Assembly: GCA_027488165.1 (NCBI GenBank) | Contig: JAIYCF010000012.1 | Coordinates: forward strand, 1-9,466 | DNA from: Streptomycetaceae bacterium | GTDB lineage: Bacteria > Actinomycetota > Actinomycetes > Nanopelagicales > Nanopelagicaceae | Direction: 5' to 3' | DNA: 9,466 bases | In this document: positions 5,707 through 9,466 of the stretch, piece by piece | Layout: every line of letters begins with the position of its first letter | Position numbering within the stretch: the first letter of the stretch is position 1 | The notes under the pieces: model-generated | Seen by the model: the letters and a program-made list of their open reading frames with translations, nothing else | Told to the model about the DNA's origin: nothing | Database searches by the model: none | Position numbers and translations under genes: made by a program

Positions 5707-7347
5707 ATGGCAGAGCTCAAGATCCAACCGAATGAAATTCGGGATGCCTTAGCGAATTTCGTTAAGTCATACGATCCAGGCGCCGCAGCTCGCGACGAAG
5801 TAGGAACAGTTAGCCAGGCAGGCGATGGAATCGCTCGCGTTGAGGGACTTCCTTCAACAATGGCCAACGAACTTCTACAGTTCGAGAACGGAACACTAGG
5901 TCTTGCACTTAACCTCGATGTGCGCGAGATCGGTGTTGTTATTCTCGGAAGTTACGCCGGAATTGAAGAAGGAACATCAGTACGCGGTACTGGCGAGATT
6001 CTTTCTGTACCAGTTGGTGATGGCTTCTTGGGTCGCGTTGTCGATCCACTTGGTCGCCCAATCGATGGCAAGGGTGAAATCAAAGCTGATGCTCGTCGCG
6101 CACTTGAATTGCAGGCTCCCTCTGTAGTTCAGCGCCAGCCAGTTAAGGAACCACTTGCAACAGGTATTAAGGCGATCGATGCGATGACTGCGATTGGTCG
6201 CGGACAGCGCCAGTTGATCATCGGTGACCGTCAGACAGGTAAGACTGCAGTTGCAGTGGACACCATCATTAACCAGCGCGAAAACTGGCTAACTGGCGAC
6301 AAGAAGAAGCAAGTTAAATGTATTTATGTTGCTATTGGTCAAAAGGGTTCAACGATCGCAGCTGTTAAAGGCGCGCTCGAAGAAGCAGGCGCAATGGAGT
6401 ACACAACAATCGTCGCATCTCCTGCATCAGACCCAGCAGGCTTTAAGTACCTCGCTCCATACACCGGTTCTGCAATTGGTCAGCACTGGATGTACAACGG
6501 CGAGCACGTTCTAATTGTTTTCGATGATCTATCGAAGCAAGCTGAGGCTTACCGTTCAGTCTCACTTCTTCTTCGTCGTCCACCAGGCCGCGAAGCGTAT
6601 CCAGGAGACGTTTTCTACTTACACTCACGTTTGCTAGAACGTTGCGCAAAGCTTTCCGATGAACTCGGTGGCGGTTCAATGACTGGTCTGCCAATCATTG
6701 AGACAAAGGGAAATGACATTTCAGCGTTTATTCCTACCAACGTAATTTCTATTACAGATGGTCAGTGCTTCCTTGAAACAGATCTATTCAACGCCGGTGT
6801 TCGCCCAGCGATTAACGTAGGTGTTTCTGTTTCTCGCGTTGGTGGTTCTGCACAGACTAAGGCGATGAAGAAGATCGCTGGTCGTTTGCGTCTTGACCTT
6901 GCACAGTTCCGTGAACTCGAAGCGTTCGCTGCTTTCGGTTCAGACCTTGATGCCGCATCAAAGGCTCAGCTTGAGCGCGGTGCACGTATGGTTGAACTTC
7001 TAAAGCAGGGTCAGTACTCACCATATTCACTAGAGCGTCAGATTGTTTCAATCTGGGCAGGAACTTCAGGAGAACTTGATTCTGTTGCAGTTGCCGATAT
7101 CCGTCGCTTTGAATCTGAACTTCTCGACTTCATTGGTCGCGAACGTAAAGATATCTTCACTGTAATTTCAGAGACCAAGCAGCTCGAAGATGACACAATT
7201 GCAAAGATGAAGTCAGCAGTAGCTGATTTCAAGAAGCAATTTAAGCCATCTGCAGCGGGCATCGTAAATGATGCACCAGCTGAAGCACTTGATTCAGAGA
7301 GCGCAGAAGCAATTACCAAGTTCGTTCCTCCGGCGGTGAAGAAGTAA
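5707..7347 (+). CDS. atpA: ATP synthase F1 subunit alpha
   Basis: The non-catalytic nucleotide-binding subunit, three per complex, alternating with beta in the F1 head. It has 546 residues. Walker A is GDRQTGKT (173-180, K179) and the Walker B region is VLIVFDD (268-274). The arginine finger that reaches into the beta catalytic site is R377 in VSRVGGSAQ. The N-terminal segment (1-20) is the expected delta-contact region. Compared with the 513-residue E. coli protein there is a C-terminal extension of about 30 residues (about 515-546), Ala/Glu-rich and ending PPAVKK; mycobacterial alpha has a similar extension, linked there to suppression of ATP hydrolysis. GGGAG (5696-5700) lies 6 nt before the ATG, within an AT-rich 33-nt spacer. 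The gamma gene begins 3 nt after the stop. Confidence 0.98.
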   Translation: MAELKIQPNEIRDALANFVKSYDPGAAARDEVGTVSQAGDGIARVEGLPSTMANELLQFENGTLGLALNLDVREIGVVILGSYAGIEEGTSVRGTGEILSVPVGDGFLGRVVDPLGRPIDGKGEIKADARRALELQAPSVVQRQPVKEPLATGIKAIDAMTAIGRGQRQLIIGDRQTGKTAVAVDTIINQRENWLTGDKKKQVKCIYVAIGQKGSTIAAVKGALEEAGAMEYTTIVASPASDPAGFKYLAPYTGSAIGQHWMYNGEHVLIVFDDLSKQAEAYRSVSLLLRRPPGREAYPGDVFYLHSRLLERCAKLSDELGGGSMTGLPIIETKGNDISAFIPTNVISITDGQCFLETDLFNAGVRPAINVGVSVSRVGGSAQTKAMKKIAGRLRLDLAQFRELEAFAAFGSDLDAASKAQLERGARMVELLKQGQYSPYSLERQIVSIWAGTSGELDSVAVADIRRFESELLDFIGRERKDIFTVISETKQLEDDTIAKMKSAVADFKKQFKPSAAGIVNDAPAEALDSESAEAITKFVPPAVKK

Positions 7348-7350
7348 CTC

Positions 7351-8265
7351 ATGGGTGCTCAACTTCGCGTTTATCGCCGACGGATGCGATCCGTTAAAGC
7401 GACTAAGAAAATTACGAAAGCAATGGAGTTAATCTCTGCTTCTCGTATTGTCAAAGCGCAGCAACGAGTCGCAGCCTCAACTCCTTATGCAAATGAGTTG
7501 ACCCGTGCCGTATCCGCAGTTGCTTCATACTCATCTGTTAACCACCCTTTGACTTCACCATCTGAAAATCCAAAGCGCGCAGCGATCTTGGTTATCTCTG
7601 CCGACCGCGGTATGGCTGGTGCTTATTCAAATAACGCGATTAAGGAAGGCGAGCAACTCGCTGCCATGATCCGCGAGCGTGGGCTTGAAGTCTCAAATTA
7701 CTTGGTTGGTCGCAAGGCGCTGAACTATTACAAGTTCCGTAACCGCGATATTTCTGGTTCATGGACCGGTTTTTCTGATAATCCAACATATGAAAACGCT
7801 AAGGAAGTTGCTAACGCGCTTATCGAAGCATTTATCGCAGACTCACAAACCGATAAAGCCGGTGTAGATGAGATCCACATTATCTTTACCGAGTTCAAAT
7901 CAATGTTGACTCAGAACGCAATGGCCAAGCGCATGTTGCCACTTGAAGTTGTTGAAAGCGATGCTCCAGCACCAGCTGGCTTGCTGCCAATGTACGAGTT
8001 CGAACCAAATCCAGCAGAGGTACTAAATGCACTTCTGCCTCGCTATATCGAAGCCCGAATCTTCAACGCGATGTTGCAATCAGCTGCTTCTGAGCATGCT
8101 GCACGTCGTCGCGCTATGAAGTCAGCGACTGACAACGCTGATGATTTAATCAAGTCGCTAACCCGACTTGCGAACGCGGCTCGTCAGGCCGAAATTACCC
8201 AGGAAATCAGTGAAATTGTGGGCGGCGCAGACGCGTTAGCCTCAGCTAGTGCAGGGAGTGAATGA
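7351..8265 (+). CDS. atpG: ATP synthase F1 subunit gamma
   Basis: The central shaft that turns inside alpha3beta3 and stands on the c ring. It has 304 residues, close to the actinobacterial norm. The N-terminal helix shows the family pattern RVYRRRMRSVKATKKITKAM, followed by ELISASRIVKAQ. The middle Rossmann-like part includes SADRGMAGAYSNN (83-95), and the C-terminal helix includes AMKSATDNADDLI and LANAARQAEITQEISEIVGGADAL. The loop before VDEIHIIFTEF (about 163-171) is short; mycobacterial gamma has a longer insertion near there. The ATG is 3 nt after the alpha stop with no good Shine-Dalgarno (GAAGAAG is the best nearby), pointing to translational coupling with atpA. The TGA stop overlaps the first of two tandem ATG codons of atpD. 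Confidence 0.97.
   Translation: MGAQLRVYRRRMRSVKATKKITKAMELISASRIVKAQQRVAASTPYANELTRAVSAVASYSSVNHPLTSPSENPKRAAILVISADRGMAGAYSNNAIKEGEQLAAMIRERGLEVSNYLVGRKALNYYKFRNRDISGSWTGFSDNPTYENAKEVANALIEAFIADSQTDKAGVDEIHIIFTEFKSMLTQNAMAKRMLPLEVVESDAPAPAGLLPMYEFEPNPAEVLNALLPRYIEARIFNAMLQSAASEHAARRRAMKSATDNADDLIKSLTRLANAARQAEITQEISEIVGGADALASASAGSE
8253..8258 (+). promoter_or_regulatory. Ribosome binding site for atpD, deciding between two tandem ATG codons
   Basis: AGGGAG lies inside the end of atpG. It is 3 nt before the ATG at 8262 and 6 nt before the ATG at 8265. The second spacing is nearer the optimum, so 8265 is the preferred start; both are in the same frame and differ by one methionine. Confidence 0.65.
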
Positions 8266-9466
8266 TGTCATCAACAGGTAAAGGCCGCGTTGCCCGAGTT
8301 ATTGGACCCGTCGTGGATATTGAATTCCCAGCGGATTCAATGCCATCGATCTTTAACGCGCTCCACGTAGAGACCACCATGAGTGGCACTACTCGTACCT
8401 TGACCCTAGAAGTTGCACAACACATTGGTGACAACCTTGTGCGCGCGATTTCGATGCAGCCAACAGACGGCATGGTCCGTGGCGCAGAGGTAACAGATAC
8501 AGGCGCTGCAATCTCAGTTCCTGTCGGTGATGTTACAAAGGGCCACGTATTCAACACACTTGGCGAATCACTCGATGTTCCAACATCATCACTTGATATT
8601 AAAGAGCGTTGGCCAATCCACCGCGATGCACCAGCATTCGATCAACTTGAGTCAAAGACTGAAATGTTCGAGACCGGTATCAAAGTTATCGATCTACTAA
8701 CACCTTACGTAAAGGGTGGAAAGATCGGTCTCTTCGGTGGTGCAGGTGTTGGTAAGACTGTTCTTATCCAGGAAATGATTTATCGCGTAGCCGAAAACTT
8801 CGGTGGTGTATCTGTATTCGCCGGCGTTGGAGAACGTACTCGCGAAGGTAACGACTTGTTCCTTGAAATGACCGAGACTGGTGTTATCAATAAAACCGCC
8901 TTGGTCTTCGGTCAGATGGATGAGCCACCTGGAACGCGTCTGCGCGTTGCACTTTCAGCGCTAACCATGGCTGAGTACTTCCGCGATGTTCAAAAGCAGG
9001 ATGTATTGCTCTTCATCGACAATATCTTCCGCTTTACTCAGGCAGGTTCTGAAGTATCAACACTTCTCGGCCGTATGCCATCTGCTGTGGGTTACCAGCC
9101 AACACTTGCAGATGAAATGGGCCAGCTACAGGAGCGCATTACTTCAACACGTGGTCACTCAATTACATCTATGCAGGCAATTTACGTTCCTGCAGATGAC
9201 ATTACCGACCCAGCTCCACACACAACATTCGCCCACCTTGATGCAACAACAGTGTTGTCTCGTCCGATCTCAGAGCTTGGTATCTACCCAGCTGTGGATC
9301 CACTTGACTCAACTTCACGCATCTTGGATCCACGCTACATCGGTGAGCATCACTTCCGTGTTGCAAACCGTATTAAGCAGATCTTGCAGCGTTACAAGGA
9401 TCTTCAGGACATCATCGCTATCTTGGGTATCGATGAACTTTCAGAAGATGACCGCGTTCTCGTAGG
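8265..9466 (+). CDS. atpD: ATP synthase F1 subunit beta (3' end outside the window)
   Basis: The catalytic subunit, three per complex, that makes ATP from ADP and phosphate. The frame is open from the ATG at 8265 to the window edge: 400 full codons of an expected 480 or so, without internal stops. Motifs are Walker A GGAGVGKT (158-165, K164), the catalytic glutamate E190 and R191 in GVGERTREGND, and Walker B VLLFIDN (247-253, D252). Others are the conserved ALQERITST-type region (here MGQLQERITST, 285-295), YVPADDITDPAP (307-318), and the DELSEED-type lever motif, here DELSEDD (390-396). The N-terminal GRVARVIGPVVDIEFP is the usual beta-barrel start. The in-frame ATG at 8262 is an alternative start. 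The gene overlaps or abuts the gamma stop, and AGGGAG gives a strong ribosome binding site. Epsilon (atpC) is expected next. Confidence 0.98.
   Translation, partial: MSSTGKGRVARVIGPVVDIEFPADSMPSIFNALHVETTMSGTTRTLTLEVAQHIGDNLVRAISMQPTDGMVRGAEVTDTGAAISVPVGDVTKGHVFNTLGESLDVPTSSLDIKERWPIHRDAPAFDQLESKTEMFETGIKVIDLLTPYVKGGKIGLFGGAGVGKTVLIQEMIYRVAENFGGVSVFAGVGERTREGNDLFLEMTETGVINKTALVFGQMDEPPGTRLRVALSALTMAEYFRDVQKQDVLLFIDNIFRFTQAGSEVSTLLGRMPSAVGYQPTLADEMGQLQERITSTRGHSITSMQAIYVPADDITDPAPHTTFAHLDATTVLSRPISELGIYPAVDPLDSTSRILDPRYIGEHHFRVANRIKQILQRYKDLQDIIAILGIDELSEDDRVLV

Noticed and set aside
7038..7352. 104-codon open frame on the minus strand opposite the end of atpA
   Set aside because: It lies wholly antisense to a strongly conserved gene, shows no recognisable protein pattern, and has no ribosome binding site context; its composition mirrors atpA codons.
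8986..9465. 159-codon open frame on the plus strand inside atpD, in another frame
   Set aside because: The beta-subunit frame is continuous through this region with Walker B and later motifs intact; the other frame is Ser/Gln/Leu-rich noise.

Overview
This window is a single-strand, tightly packed housekeeping region: the F1Fo ATP synthase operon of an actinobacterium, with the genes that usually precede it in that phylum. All convincing genes are on the + strand. The order is: C-terminal tail of a probable Sua5/YrdC/TsaC-type protein, glyA, a WecA/Rfe-type sugar-phosphate transferase, an AtpI-like four-helix membrane protein, AtpZ, atpB (a), atpE (c), atpF (b), atpH (delta), atpA (alpha), atpG (gamma), atpD (beta, cut by the window end). 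The same neighbourhood (sua5, glyA, glycosyltransferase, AtpI-like protein, atpB onwards) is known, as I recall, from Streptomyces and relatives.

Organism. Three things point to Actinobacteria: the gene order, the long delta subunit (278 residues against about 177 in E. coli) and the alpha subunit with a C-terminal extension (546 residues). Base composition looks moderate by eye, clearly below Streptomyces or Mycobacterium, and intergenic gaps are very short. A small-genome freshwater actinobacterium of the acI/Nanopelagicales type (Planktophila or Nanopelagicus relatives) fits best. This is inference, not proof.

Layout. 1-69 is the upstream gene tail. 87-1352 is serine hydroxymethyltransferase, which supplies one-carbon units. 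1369-2472 makes the first polyprenyl-linked sugar for cell-envelope glycans. 2465-2887 and 2897-3100 encode two small membrane proteins of the kind thought to help c-ring assembly or Mg2+ supply. A 110-nt spacer (3101-3210), the longest in the window, precedes atpB. The Fo genes (a, c, b) are followed by delta, alpha, gamma and beta; epsilon (atpC) is expected just beyond the right edge. No terminator, RNA gene, mobile element, CRISPR array or repeat array was seen.

How the genes work together. Subunits a and c form the ion path, and b plus delta form the peripheral stalk. Alpha3beta3 is the catalytic head and gamma is the rotor shaft. The c subunit has the carboxylate for H+ and lacks the residues typical of Na+-binding c rings. 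Shine-Dalgarno strength along the operon follows subunit number: good sites before c, b, alpha and beta, poor ones before delta and gamma. A 7-bp hairpin lies just upstream of the atpE ribosome binding site.

I found no new biological system here. The most useful observations are the internal duplication visible in the delta subunit, the stoichiometry-matched translation signals, the hairpin before atpE, and an alpha C-terminal extension without an obviously long gamma loop.
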